21,834 nt of DNA from Multifurca ochricompacta (taxonomy: Eukaryota > Basidiomycota > Agaricomycetes > Russulales > Russulaceae), in contig WTXG01000451.1 of assembly GCA_022496185.1 (NCBI GenBank), positions 1 to 21,834 on the forward strand, given 5' to 3'. A program made the translations under genes and the position numbers. The notes below the pieces were generated by a model. It made no database searches. It saw nothing but the letters and a program-made list of their open reading frames with translations, and was not told the origin of the DNA. This document shows positions 1 through 9,387 of this stretch, one piece after another. Each line of letters starts with the position of its first letter. Position 1 is the stretch's first letter.

Positions 1-1003
1 ATTGAAGGCTGCCAACAGCGGGCACTTTGCAGCTGCATGATCCTTGGTCTTGCAGCAACAGATGCCCTTGCCAACAAATGGCACACTGGAGAGCATACCA
101 AACTGAGTCCTTTATAATCCAATTTGAGGTTTTCTCCTTCAACCACTCAGTAATGGTGTCGGGAGAAGCAATGGGGTTACTGTCGGCATCCTGAAGGCAG
201 AGGTACCAAGAGCCCTTGATAACCATTCCTTCCTTTGAGATCTAACCAAGATATTTATTAGTGACTTATAATTCAAGTGGGACAGATCTGAACATACTGC
301 ACAAAAGAATGCCCCTTTGAGTTGTCCATTTCCAGCCAGCTGATTAATGCAGCGAGAAATGCCAGAGAGCGGAGTGACTGTTCTTGGGGCCCATAGACAG
401 GGCAGGAGGCCAAACCACATATAATGGACTAATCCATATAAATGAACGGTTCGCCACTGTCTGCCAGACTGCCTCTGAGGACTTCATTAGGGTGCCTTTA
501 ACTGGTTTGCCCATCCGACCAAAGATCTTCATATCCACCGTCAAGCTGGTGATTACTTGGAAATTGGGGGGGCAGGCACCTTCAAACGTTCAAGTAATGA
601 GCTTGTTGAGCTCCCATTCATCATTGGGGGATGCCACCAGTTTTCGTTGAACAATTACATCCATCTTATCCAATTTCGTGCCATAATTCTTGGCCAGGCG
701 GCGAGCAAAGCAGAACAACAAGTTGTCACCGCTAATCGTGCCTCCAGGCTGGTTAAAGACACATATCACTTTGGGCACCTTCATCGCCCAATCCAGGGGG
801 GATGACGAGTCTGGATCCAACATCGGCGGGACTTGTGACAGATCAGACATATCAATGTCATCGTCTGCTACAGTGTGGAGTGAAAGAGCCGGTGAAGGTG
901 CCTGGTCTACTGGTGGCAGAGGAGGGTCTGCCTCTACCATTTGTTTAGGTTTCGATTTTTTTGTCTGCGAGCGCAGATTTCAGGCCTTGGAAGATTCTGC
1001 CAT
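1..1003 (-). pseudogene. LINE ORF1-like (gag-like) gene start, broken (LINE-B)
   Basis: The sequence shows an ATG at 1003-1001 followed by a reading frame with an in-frame TGA at codon 8 (980-982), then a good coding stretch at 590-940 (motifs PGGTISGDNLL, IVQRKLVASPNDEWELN). It continues after frame changes at 344-544 (FIWISPLYVVWPPALSMGP) and 139-420, where a C-x2-C-x3-LSH cluster (FFCAVCSDLSH) suggests a zinc knuckle. A further CAIC cluster lies near the window edge. This combination resembles the first ORF (nucleic-acid-binding, gag-like) of LINEs in mushroom-type fungi; that is family memory, not a search. The gene runs off the left edge. It lies just downstream, on the same strand, of the gypsy-1 3' LTR. 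Several frame breaks make it non-functional. It cannot be the ORF1 of LINE-A, because it lies downstream of LINE-A's ORF2 on that strand. Confidence 0.5.
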
Positions 1004-1009
1004 GTGAGG

Positions 1010-1595
1010 TGTTACGTCCAGTGCGGGACGTTCCACACGACTTGTGTGACAGCGTGATACAGGGATTCAGATAAGAGACCAATAAGATCCCTTGGAGTAA
1101 AGTATGACGAGTCAAAGTCGAAGAGGCTGCACTCTAAGACGATGGTGAGCGGAAAGTGCCAGAAGCACTTGAGACAAGCAGACATTAAGAAGACAAGGGA
1201 AAGTCCAGAAGACTAGCACTGATGTATTCAATAAGTCGAGTCTGAGGTCTACAGGGTAGCTACAGTGGACTTATATACGTAAGGCAGTGGGCATCTACGA
1301 GATAAGGATACGGAGTCAAGTGGGCCCAAATATCTGAAAGCAGAGGGCATAAAGCCTGGCTTCTACTGATAGGGGATTAAGTAAATGTCCAGTCATATGA
1401 TAAGAAGATAACGAGATAAGCAAAACAAGGGAACACAGTAAGTAAACATATACAATCAAGGAAGTCACGGGATGGGGCGTAGGGCATGTGACGGATCCCA
1501 CGATGGAGATGTAATCTGGTAGTGGAGCGTAGGTGGTAGGGAGGGATCATCATTGGGCAAGAAGAAAAAGACAGGAAGAGACGGGGTTCGTAACA
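1010..1595 (-). repeat. 3' LTR of gypsy-1
   Basis: The 586-bp segment starts TGTTACGAACC and ends GGACGTAACA when read on the minus strand, giving TGTTAC/GTAACA terminal inverted repeats. A second full-length copy of the family stands in the opposite orientation at 17164-17735, which fixes both ends independently. A purine-rich tract lies directly upstream (1596-1609), identifying this as a 3' LTR. The 5-bp flank on the outer side is TGAGG. The matching flank cannot be tested because the 5' half of the element is missing. Confidence 0.9.
1270..1277 (-). promoter_or_regulatory. TATA box of gypsy-1 LTR
   Basis: TATATAAG on the minus strand, inside the LTR, in a context also present in the solo LTR at 17164-17735. 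It would initiate transcription leftwards, toward the LINE-B ATG about 270 bases downstream. Confidence 0.55.
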
Positions 1596-1609
1596 TCACC
1601 CCCTCTTCT
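1596..1609 (-). other. Polypurine tract of gypsy-1
   Basis: Minus-strand AGAAGAGGGGGTGA directly abuts the 5' end of the 3' LTR. This is the position and composition expected of the plus-strand DNA primer of an LTR retrotransposon. Confidence 0.8.
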
Positions 1610-1626
1610 GGTTCTAGCAGTCCCAG

Positions 1627-2028
1627 CTAGAAACGACTCGTACCATCATCATCTTGTACCAACTCGAGGTAGTCGTCAGCTACATTACGGTCATCCATGC
1701 TGTACAACTCCATCTCCTGCGGGCATGCGTGGGTACGAAGGAATCCATATGGGCCGCGCTGACCACATGCATGGCACAAGTCATAGACGGGGCAGTCAAT
1801 CTCTTTATGCCCAGCATTGTGACGAAGACACTTGCCGCACCAGCCCGACGGGTTGGTGATTGTCGGGGCCACCCCTACTCGTCGGAAGATACAGTGTCGG
1901 CTCCAATGGAGATTGCTACGGCAGTGGCGACACCATTTGCGATTGAGCAGGCAGTTCCAGCTGATGTGGTACTTGCTGTTGCAACGCCAGCAAGTCTCTC
2001 CGCGGGGGTTTTCGTGCAGGTGTGGCAT
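1627..2028 (-). CDS. Post-pol accessory protein with four Cys/His clusters (gypsy-1)
   Basis: This 133-residue ORF begins with ATG just after an in-frame TGA and ends 17 bases before the polypurine tract. It carries two CX2CX4HX4C knuckles in a row (CWRCNSKYHISWNC, CRHCRSNLHWSRHC), a CX2CX6HX4C variant (CGKCLRHNAGHKEIDC) and a fourth Cys-rich cluster (CHACGQRGPYGFLRTHAC). The tail is acidic. The first two match the nucleocapsid knuckle spacing used by retroelement Gag proteins to bind RNA, so nucleic-acid binding is a reasonable inference. The position after pol is unusual, since Gag normally precedes pol. It could be the translated C-terminus of the preceding ORF (2085-2858) joined by a frameshift or splice, or a protein of its own. 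No start-site evidence beyond the ATG is available. Confidence 0.6.
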   Translation of the reverse strand: MPHLHENPRGETCWRCNSKYHISWNCLLNRKWCRHCRSNLHWSRHCIFRRVGVAPTITNPSGWCGKCLRHNAGHKEIDCPVYDLCHACGQRGPYGFLRTHACPQEMELYSMDDRNVADDYLELVQDDDGTSRF

Positions 2029-2084
2029 CTTGAGTCAACTTGGCAGCAGCGTCGGGGCCGCGCCCAAGGTTCGAGGGGGAGGGG

Positions 2085-2858
2085 TCATGCATAAGTGTCA
2101 GCGTACCTTTCAGCAATCGTTTGATACGCATCTCCTTTCTCCAACCTCTTCCTGATCTCAACAATCTCCTGTTCCAACTGGAACATTCCATTTGTCAGCC
2201 TAGCCATCATCTTCGCGTGCTCTTTGTATTGCTGGTTCAACGTCCTTCGCAGCATGATGTTCTTCCTCAACCTCATGACTTCCACCTTCAGGCACGGGAG
2301 CCTCATATTGTTCATTACTTCGTCAATCGCAAAGGCGCGGCAATCCTCTGCGGCAAGGTGGCCCAACTGCTCGTCAGTCAGCATGTGATGAAGTCGACCT
2401 GTGTACCTTTCGTCCAGATAAATGGGAGCCCCATAGACCGGCCCATCCTTCTTCATACATCCCACCATGTCCATTCCTCCATTGGTATAGTAGATGTATT
2501 TGGCGATAGCTGTAGTTCCGTCGGCCATGGTGATCTCTAAAGGGAAGTACATTGAGGAATTGGGGTTGTTGGGAATGAAAGGGAATTCGGGGGCTTCATC
2601 ATCAATCTCTCCGTTGAGTAGGTTGTTGGGGTGGGGGTCTTCACTGTGAGTGAAGTCGTCGTTTGGGTTCAGGGATTGGTTCTTGACACAGGCCTCCACA
2701 GCTTCATAATTGATGGGGGAGGAGGGACGAGTGGACGGGTGAGCAGATGGGAAGTTTTTGACGATAGTCATGGGAGAAGCAAAAGCGTCGATGGCAGCAG
2801 AGGCGGCGATGAAAGACATGATGGACTGTTCTGTGGTAGTAATTCGCTGGGGGAGCAT
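2085..2858 (-). CDS. Post-pol accessory ORF with probable coiled coil (gypsy-1)
   Basis: An intact 257-codon ORF starts 37 bases after the pol stop and ends 57 bases before the zinc-cluster ORF. The N-terminal third is low-complexity, Ser/Pro/Asn-rich and acidic. The middle has a compact region with MADGTTAIAKYIYYTNGG and APIYLDERYTGRLHHML. The C-terminal third is charged and helical in character (KEHAKMMARLTNGMFQLEQ and then EIRKRLEKG), suggesting a coiled coil. Proteins of this general build follow the chromodomain in some mushroom-fungus gypsy elements in my recollection, but no function is known to me. It lacks enzyme motifs. Persistence of an open frame of this length beside a broken pol is notable. 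Confidence 0.6.
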   Translation of the reverse strand: MLPQRITTTEQSIMSFIAASAAIDAFASPMTIVKNFPSAHPSTRPSSPINYEAVEACVKNQSLNPNDDFTHSEDPHPNNLLNGEIDDEAPEFPFIPNNPNSSMYFPLEITMADGTTAIAKYIYYTNGGMDMVGCMKKDGPVYGAPIYLDERYTGRLHHMLTDEQLGHLAAEDCRAFAIDEVMNNMRLPCLKVEVMRLRKNIMLRRTLNQQYKEHAKMMARLTNGMFQLEQEIVEIRKRLEKGDAYQTIAERYADTYA

Positions 2859-2894
2859 ATACTGGGGAACCCAGGAGAGTCTGGGATCGTTCTT

Positions 2895-3692
2895 TTAACT
2901 GTTTTTGGGCGCTTTTGGGTGCCGGGCATGGAACTCCGTGATAAGGACCAGGGCGAAGATATCTCCAGCTGGTTCCCATGAGTTGTCAGAGGGTGGGAAT
3001 CCCTTCCACTTGACTAGGTAGTACAATTTGCGCCCTTGGCCTTGTCGCTTGGAATCTAGAATGCGTTCCACTTCCCACTCTTCTTCTCCATCGATAAGGT
3101 CAGGTGGGGGTCTCGAGAAGTTTTCTCCATGCAGGGACGTTTCCTTATATGGTGTGAGCAGTCTGGCATGGAAGACCGGATGAATGCGCCATGTAGAGGG
3201 GAGCTCAAGTTCATATGACACATCTGACAGCTTCCTTGTTATTTTGAAAGGTCCGTGACATCAGGGCGCCAACTTGGCTGTTGGATGTGATGTGTGAATG
3301 TTCTTCCCTTCCAACCATACCAGGTCATTGGTCCGATAAGGCGTGAACCTTGTCAGCTTCTCTGCCAGGGTCTTTTGCGCCTTCAACAGGTTCTCATTGG
3401 CCGATTTCCTGATCTCTTCCCATTGGCTGATATGCTGCATGGCTGAAGGGACGTTCACCGATTTTCCTGTCCATGTGGCTCGAGGTGTCCATCCCATGAT
3501 AAGTGAAAATGGGGAGTGTTTTGTAGTGCCATTGGGCCAGGAGTTGTGTGCAAATTCTGCTGTTGCAAGCCAGTCCGCCCAATCGTCCTGACGTCCGTTA
3601 CACCAAAAGCGAAGATACTACTCGAGCCACTGGTTTGTTCTTTCCGATTGTCCATCTGTCTGTGAGGTAGCCATGGGGAGATCTTGAGCTAA
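2895..3692 (-). pseudogene. gypsy-1 pol remnant: integrase C-terminus and chromodomain
   Basis: The remnant opens at the last integrase catalytic segment (SQTDGQSERTNQWLE, containing the Glu of the DDE triad), followed by an in-frame TAG, then typical integrase C-terminal text (DDWADWLATAEFAHNSWP). The C-terminal barrel region ends near 3264 with LAP, an in-frame TGA (3261-3263), then CHGPFK. The chromodomain is clear at about 2900-3090 (EEEWEVERILDSKR, YYLVKWKGFPPSDNSWEP). Chromodomains on integrases bind histone marks and direct insertion to chromatin of a given type. Everything upstream (gag, protease, RT, RNase H, integrase core) is missing: the sequence is cut exactly where the LTR-like block at 3693 begins. 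Confidence 0.88.
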
Positions 3693-4426
3693 TGTTACGC
3701 TCAGAGGGGCGTACGCGGTCGAGTGCGGGCGGCTAGGTCACAGAGACAAGGTTGGGACGATCTTGGGTCGATGCGGAAGACAATAAGTCCAATGCAGGGT
3801 CTACCAGAGTCACAGGCTCAGTGTACAGGTCACAGAGGACGAGTACCAAAGGGACAAGTTTGGGTGGTGAGATGCAAGGAAGGAAGTTAAAGGTCCACAA
3901 GGCTACTGATTGTCACAGGAGCTCAAGATGGGGAACCATCTGAGTGAGACTAGCTAGGGTATATATACATGCTGGTACTAGCTTAGTCATCCATTCTTAT
4001 CAGGCTTATCTAGATGCTTGTGGTTCTGGACGTGTGACTATGGAACCTTCCATCAGAACCAGTGCCACCGTCTTCCCATGTCAACTAAGGTTCAGGGTCC
4101 TTCTGTACATGAGGCATCAAACCTTACTGTCACGTGATCTGCTTCTGTACCTCATGCCATATTTGTCTTCTGGACTTCGGCGTGGGACATCATGACTAAG
4201 CCGGCGATGTCCTTGTGGACCCTGCGCGGCTACTGTCACTGCTTGTGTGTCCCCCACGTCTTGCCATCTGTTTGGTACGCTGGGTAGGTCATAACATGAG
4301 GTGACAGTGTAGATGTTGCACACAGGTCCTTCGGCATGCGTCAGTTCGGGTTCGGGTCAGGGTCACAAGGTAATCAAGGTATGCAAGTGTCAAGTCAAGT
4401 CATGTGACAGAATTCTCCCTGCGACA
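3693..4426 (-). repeat. LTR of a further LTR-retrotransposon family
   Basis: On the minus strand the block starts TGTCGCAGGGAG, has a TATA-like GTATATATACC near 3957-3967 and ends GAGCGTAACA. That is the layout of an LTR of about 734 bp. It abuts the truncated gypsy-1 pol. The 5-bp flanks (GCTAA left, TTACT right) do not match, so it is not a simple solo LTR with a target duplication. Recombination or deletion at one end is likely. The exact right end is approximate. Confidence 0.5.
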
Positions 4427-4433
4427 TTACTAA

Positions 4434-4921
4434 TGACTTGACATCGTGTTTCACCGGTGTTTTGCTTACTGAGGGCCTAACCCCTCCTAATTCTCCTTAG
4501 TTCTAGCTTGTTCTACTGCACAACCATTTAGATACTATGTCATAGTCCTAGAACCTTCTATTTACTATGACATAGCTAGAACTACTTGTATTTAAAGTAC
4601 AGTAAAGTAGAGAGACAGACCTAAGTCTGTTCTCTTGTGTTCAATCAAAGGTGCTTCGGAATCCTTGAGTCCTCTCAGTTAGAACCCCACTTGAACTCTC
4701 CAAGATGTGACTTGGAGAGCCTTCAACCCTAGTGAACTTGCTGCAGGACTGAGTGTCTCTGCCGTCGACTTTGATTCACACGCGCGCCCTCGACTTCATT
4801 GTGGGCACGCCCAGAACTTGACTTTGCTGTGACCTAGAGCCTTGACTTATCTTGACGCGACTTGGGAGGCTAGCTCCCACACGATCCCCGACACAGTTCC
4901 ACACCTAACTGTGACAAGTCA
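4434..4921 (+). repeat. LTR-like repeat, forward copy of a tail-to-tail pair
   Basis: Begins TGACTTGACATCG and ends GACAAGTCA, giving 7-bp terminal inverted repeats (TGACTTG/CAAGTCA). A TATA-like TATTTAAA sits at 4589-4596, followed by AAGTCTGTTCTC at 4623-4634. The neighbouring block 4922-5225 carries the same order of landmarks on the opposite strand, so both are copies of one family. No coding sequence is present. Confidence 0.5.
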
Positions 4922-5225
4922 AGACATCACAGCACACAGCCAGTGTGGATCAAGGCAACAAGTCTGAACGTCACGTGTGAAGTCAGGGTATTCAGATAGC
5001 AAGGCAAGAGCCTTTGCTGGAGCTACTGGTGAGCCAAACCCTCTCAAGTCACATCTTCGAAGAGGGCTGAAGGGACTTCCTAAGGACCTTTGATTGGTAC
5101 AAGGAGAACAGACTTGGTCTGTCCTTGGATTTATTGTAGTCCTTAAATACAATGTAGCTACTATGAAGTCATAGTCTAGATGTAATGTACTATGATATCA
5201 TACTAAGGTCACAAGGTCTATGACA
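4922..5225 (-). repeat. LTR-like repeat, inverted partial copy
   Basis: Read on the minus strand this block has TATTTAA near 5143-5149, AAGTCTGTTCTC at 5105-5116, then a stretch resembling the forward copy (ATCAAAGGT, GATGTGACTTG) in the same order and spacing. It lacks the start of the family, so it is truncated near 5225. The join with the forward copy is itself palindromic (CTGTGA at 4909-4914, TCACAG at 4927-4932). Confidence 0.5.
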
Positions 5226-6111
5226 TCAAAAGAGAGGGGCATAGAAGAAAAAAGGAGAAAAGCCAAAACAGCAGCAAGAAAATGTCACAGTAGATGACAA
5301 GTAGTGTGTGATCAAGAGTGTGTATAAGTGTGTTGTAAAAAGATTTGGTGTGCTGTTAGGCACAAAGTGTGGGCGACTGTAAAAACAACAAGTGAGCTTT
5401 GGACCAGGGGCCCTGCGGTGTAAAAGCAACTCTGTTGTGACTCTAACTACCTCCCAATTTATGCTATATGTTTGTTTAGCCATAAGTAGGGTAAAGTCCA
5501 AAGCAGCTTAACAGGGCACCTAAGTACAAAGAGAAGAGCCTGTATGTCCAAGGTTCCAGTTCCATACATAAAAGAAAAGTCAATGTAATGGATACTCTCT
5601 AAGGGACAGCGATAATTCAAAAAGTTCTTCAAAAAAGATCCGAATCCAACAAGTCAAAGGTAATTCAAAAGAGAATCCATCAATTCGAAGGTTCCGTCAA
5701 AACAATAGTTCGGGCTATTGCCTATAGCACTGACTTCTAAGTCCTATAGACTCCAACCCAGGGACATTTAGCCAGTGTCAAAGACATTGTTTCCAGTAGC
5801 CACCATGAGGAGGCGTCCCCTTTGTGTACCGTCAAGGGACAATCTACAGTATAATAGATCCCTTCTCTAAATCTCTGCATCGTTGGACCAAGTTGGTAAA
5901 AGTTGATCCCATTGTCCCCTTTCTATATGTATGGTACATATGCCAGCATGTGCAGCAAATTGATAACGAACATCTACCCCATAATGTGAGCTATGCAAGG
6001 CTGTAAGGCCTTTATTCCAACCAGACACCAACCTCATCCGACAAAGGCCTCGTTTGCACTTGGTCTTGTGGGACTATTTTGTCAAACAATCATGCTGCTG
6101 GTTATACTGAC
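5226..6111. other. Unassigned intergenic or decayed repeat sequence
   Basis: An A-rich plus-strand segment starts the stretch (about 5226-5290), followed by AT-leaning sequence with only short ORFs. Nothing resembles a protein domain I recognise, and I see no LTR ends, terminal inverted repeats or RNA gene. It may be the body of a decayed element between flanking LTR blocks. Confidence 0.4.
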
Positions 6112-6666
6112 TGTGGTTAGTAGCGGTGAGGCTAAAGAAAGACAAGTACTTCAGAGGTTAGAAGAACTCTTTATTACTATCTACACACCTAAAGAAAGAC
6201 AAGTCTAATATAATAGGTTAGTCTATAGGTAGTGAGAGAGTAGAGTAAAGGGAACTTACACTTCAGAGGTTAGAAGAACTCTGAAGTGCAAGAGACGAAA
6301 CAGACACCCTTATATACCCATAGGGGCCAGGGGAAATGGTCTGTGCGCACTGGGAATAAGTCCACAAGTGCTGGACAATAACCAAAGAGGGATAAAGGCC
6401 ATTGGCCAAAGAGATATCTCATGCTTACTGCGCATTACTAAGGGCATCACTAATCAGCTGAGTAAGGTGAGAAATAAATGTAATAAAGATATCGTAAAAA
6501 GTCCGAAACTCCGGAATCTAATCTAATCTTATCTACAGCTAAAGCAACCCTCAGATGCCTGAAGCATCTCCAGACACGTCCTGTGTCAACACATTTTGTG
6601 ACCAGCCCAGTCTATGACCAGGAGGGGGCTAAGGAAACTAACCAGTCTTGATTCCAGACCCTAACA
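6112..6666 (-). repeat. LTR of a fourth LTR-retrotransposon family
   Basis: Minus-strand text begins TGTTAGGGTCTGG and ends CTACTAACCACA, so the ends are TGTTAG/CTAAC(CA)CA. A TATA box (TATATAAGG) lies at about 6309-6316. Just upstream of the LTR on the minus strand is a G-rich run (GGGAGGGCTACAAGGGG) that could be its polypurine tract, which would make this a 3' LTR with the internal region to the right. The downstream part contains a 23-bp sequence present twice (6148-6170 and 6260-6282) and a candidate intron. The 5-bp flanks do not match. The left end could be 6112 or 6114. Confidence 0.6.
6189..6259 (-). other. Candidate spliceosomal intron inside the LTR leader
   Basis: Minus-strand GTAAGT at 6259-6254, a perfect branch-point-like GACTAACC at 6223-6216, and a pyrimidine tract ending CTTTCTTTAG at 6189. 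The implied length, 71 bp, is typical of fungal introns. A second CTTTCTTTAG ends at 6132 and would give a 128-bp intron. It lies downstream of the TATA box, so it would fall in the 5' leader of the element's RNA. This is a sequence-pattern prediction only. Confidence 0.45.
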
Positions 6667-7470
6667 AGGGATATCACCCCTTGTAGCCCTCCCAGAAGAG
6701 CGGTTTACCCCTATTAATGTGCCAGTAAGAGCCACTTTCCTAGTATACCAACAACCAACAAAATGACCCGTTCCAAACATAAGTCCACTATCATTTACAC
6801 CACTTAAGGATCAGAACCAGTTTGTTGAGCTTAGTATCCAAAATACCAACTAACCTGTTCAATAAGGACCAATAACATTTGACCACAAGTCTCAGATCTG
6901 CATGCCTTGTGTCATTAAGTTAGCCCCCGTCAGAGCCAGCTAATTTGCCAACCAAGTAAGACATCAGTATTACTGATCAAAGCCTGGACACAAAGGTCTG
7001 ACACAGAGGTCTGACACAAAGGTCTAAGCACTGGGAAAACACCGAAGTGTTGTCGAAAAACAAGGACAACTCCTTAACAAAGATCTGTAGAAACTGACCA
7101 ACGAATTGTAAAAGAATACCTATCCAATCGAAATAGTGGGTCCTGCAAATCCAGCCCCTTTTAAACCTAAAGTCGCAACGAAGCCCCTCATGAAGCAAAT
7201 TGAAACACAGAAAAGAATCCAAACACCAAGTGTGAACCTAACCAGAAGTCGAACACCTCTTTTAACAGATGTGCCGCCCCAGCCAAACTCCCCACCTGAC
7301 AATGTCTTCAACCTGGATCAGCCCGCGAAGGACCTTGAAGGCCAAAAGGTGGGACTTTCATCCCAGCTCCACCTAATCGAATAAGTAAAAAGACGATAAA
7401 GGTAGTGGTATTTCAACAGCACCAAAGCTCCCACTTATGCTACACCCTCTATGTCTTTTCACAATGTCAA

Positions 7471-7507
<37 letters not shown>

Positions 7508-7522
7508 GATTCTGCCAAGCCT

Positions 7523-7564
<42 letters not shown>

Positions 7565-8107
7565 TGGGAATCTCGTTAATCCATTCGCGGAACCCACCCC
7601 TCTTTTCCAACTTGAGAAGACAAGTGTACTTAGAGAGATCCGCAGGGCAGTCTAATGGACACCAACTAAGGTCTCCCCTAGTCGGTGACACAGGACTTTC
7701 ACCCGGTGAACCCTGTTTTAGGTGCTGCTCAGTAAAAGGCGGTAGGTACATCGCCTCCATGTCAGAGCTGCCATATACAATCGTACTTCGGCTTATGGTA
7801 CACTGGGAAGTAATATGCTGCCCAGACAGCGCAACTGCCCCCGTTGTATGGGGGGCTCCAAGACCCATCACAAGTCAAACAGTGCAGAGGCCCCAGGAGG
7901 GGGGTCAGCACCAAGTCCTCCAAACCATGCTGTATAGCCCTATATGCCATAGTTACCGTCAAGCATGTCAGCTACCAAGTGAGCCAAGTCAAAAGACAAA
8001 GCCACTAAGGCCACACAGGCAAGGAGAACCCAATACCAACCCCCCCCCATTGGAACAACCAGTTCGTAAGTCAAGCTAGGCTGTATCAAGATGGCAGCCG
8101 GGTCCGG
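6667..8107. other. Unassigned stretch, possible LTR-element interior and LINE-A 3' region
   Basis: No ORF here shows a domain I recognise. A proline-rich 82-residue plus-strand ORF (7136-7384) and a 134-residue minus-strand ORF (7467-7871) are open but look non-specific. The right part follows the end of the LINE-A ORF2 on the minus strand and may include its 3' untranslated region; no A-tail or target duplication was found to mark its end. A run of C around 8040-8048 is the only simple sequence. The left part may be the degenerate interior of the element whose LTR is at 6112-6666. Confidence 0.35.
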
Positions 8108-9387
8108 TCAAGAGGGGGCTCTCAAAGGTCCACCGGCAGGAGCGTCATCCACATCCAGGGCGTCATGGTCTCGAGTGTTATCCCAAGGTGCACGATACCC
8201 AGACGTGTCAGCTACCTGCCACGGCAGACCCCTAACGTCTTCTCCCCTCTCAAGGCTACCCTCAGACAGTGATCCTGTGAAAGACCGTTCCCCAGTAATA
8301 CCCGCACCAATGCACAAGCAAAAGAGGGGCGCTACTATCTGAAGGAATTGTGCCACTTTAATATAGTGGTGAGAGTCAAAGTTGTTACTAAACACCCTCA
8401 TATGGCCAAAGCCCAATTGATATTGGTCAAAATAACCAAGCAAGTCATGTCTACCTGCCGATCTAATTATCCCACCAAGGAGGTATATTGAAACCACTCC
8501 ATCCAAAGAGACAGTCCGGTCCTCAACCCCCCACTCATTAGAGATAATGCATAAGAGGGATTCCTGAGTCCTCAGTGCGTCTCGAAGATGGCTTATATTC
8601 TGCTCAAGGGTAGCGGTTGCACCGCCACGACTTGTGGTGTAAACATGTCACAAGCAGATGTGAAACTTCCCTTCCTGAAATTATAGGAGCCCGACACAAG
8701 GCGCAAACACCCCTTTGAAAGAGGGGGTCCGCCCTGCGCGGGTGATACCTGCCAAGCACCTTCCACTGTAGGGAAGGCATTCGTCCGTGCAAGTGCCAAC
8801 CAGCGCACTCCGTCTGCTAAATCAGTACGATTAACAGCCTCTCTAAGGTATCCTCTCGACATACCAAATGGTAATTGTCGTACCGTGACCAACCAAGTGA
8901 TCTTTGAGAAGACATCAATCGCTCCAGAACAACGTCTCTAATCAACATAAGGCGCATAGCCTGTTTCCGTCGTCTGCCTCTGGGGAGGTTCAACCCTTCA
9001 GCCATTAGCTCTCATTCGGTATTCGAAACCCAAAAAGTATCTAAACAATTATAGGGGAGATATCCTGGCCAGGACCACTCGAGGGGCCCCCTTCATCTGT
9101 CACGCCAACAAGTTCTGCGACCAAGTCGCGCATGGTGTCCAAATAGTAAGAATTAGATTTCTGATCCAGTTCGAGCGCGCGGCCTATTTCAGCCCATAAA
9201 CGTATAGGGGCTTCTTGGTCCCGGTCAAGTCAGAACCCTTCGTCTAAGTCAGCGGAGTACTTATGTTTTTCCGATATAGCTTTTACCATCCACCTCATCG
9301 ACTGTGTCACCCAGGTCAAGTGTTTAGTCGGGAAGGAAGCGGGGCTATCCCAAAGAATTTGAATCCAAGTTTTCAACTTCTCACTGG
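8108..9387 (-). pseudogene. LINE-A ORF2, C-terminal part (after the gypsy-2 insertion)
   Basis: The minus-strand frame entering from 9387 (SEKLKTWIQILWDSP, then MRWMVKAISEKHKYS) continues in frame the ORF interrupted at 19956, once the ACTGG duplication is counted once. It reaches an in-frame TGA at 9230-9232 where the text reads GF-stop-LDRDQE. Further down, after a frame change, a C-X2-C-X11-H-X4-C cluster (CALC to HLLVTC, about 8650-8710) matches the zinc-binding region found after the reverse transcriptase in many fungal LINEs. The last open segment (8108-8506) contains LLGGIIRS, FGHMRVFS and VAQFLQIVAP, which I associate with the C-terminal end of such LINE proteins. Several stops and frameshifts make it inactive. 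Confidence 0.75.
9383..9387. repeat. Target-site duplication of gypsy-2, left copy
   Basis: ACTGG immediately left of the 3' LTR, matching ACTGG at 19956-19960 immediately right of the 5' LTR. Five bases is the usual Ty3/gypsy duplication. Confidence 0.93.

Noticed and set aside
690..1007. Plus-strand ORF of 105 codons
   Set aside because: It is antisense to the LINE-B frame, which carries the coherent protein text.
4434..5225. Interpretation as a single MITE with long terminal inverted repeats
   Set aside because: The outer ends do not match each other and no flanking duplication is seen. TATA-like and leader-like landmarks favour two LTRs.
5226..6111. Possible host gene between LTR blocks
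   Set aside because: Only short ORFs without domains, no splice-consistent coding series, and repeat remnants on both sides.
7136..7384. Proline-rich 82-residue plus-strand ORF
   Set aside because: No domain, no homologous neighbour, and no supporting start or context. Kept only as a remark in the unassigned stretch.
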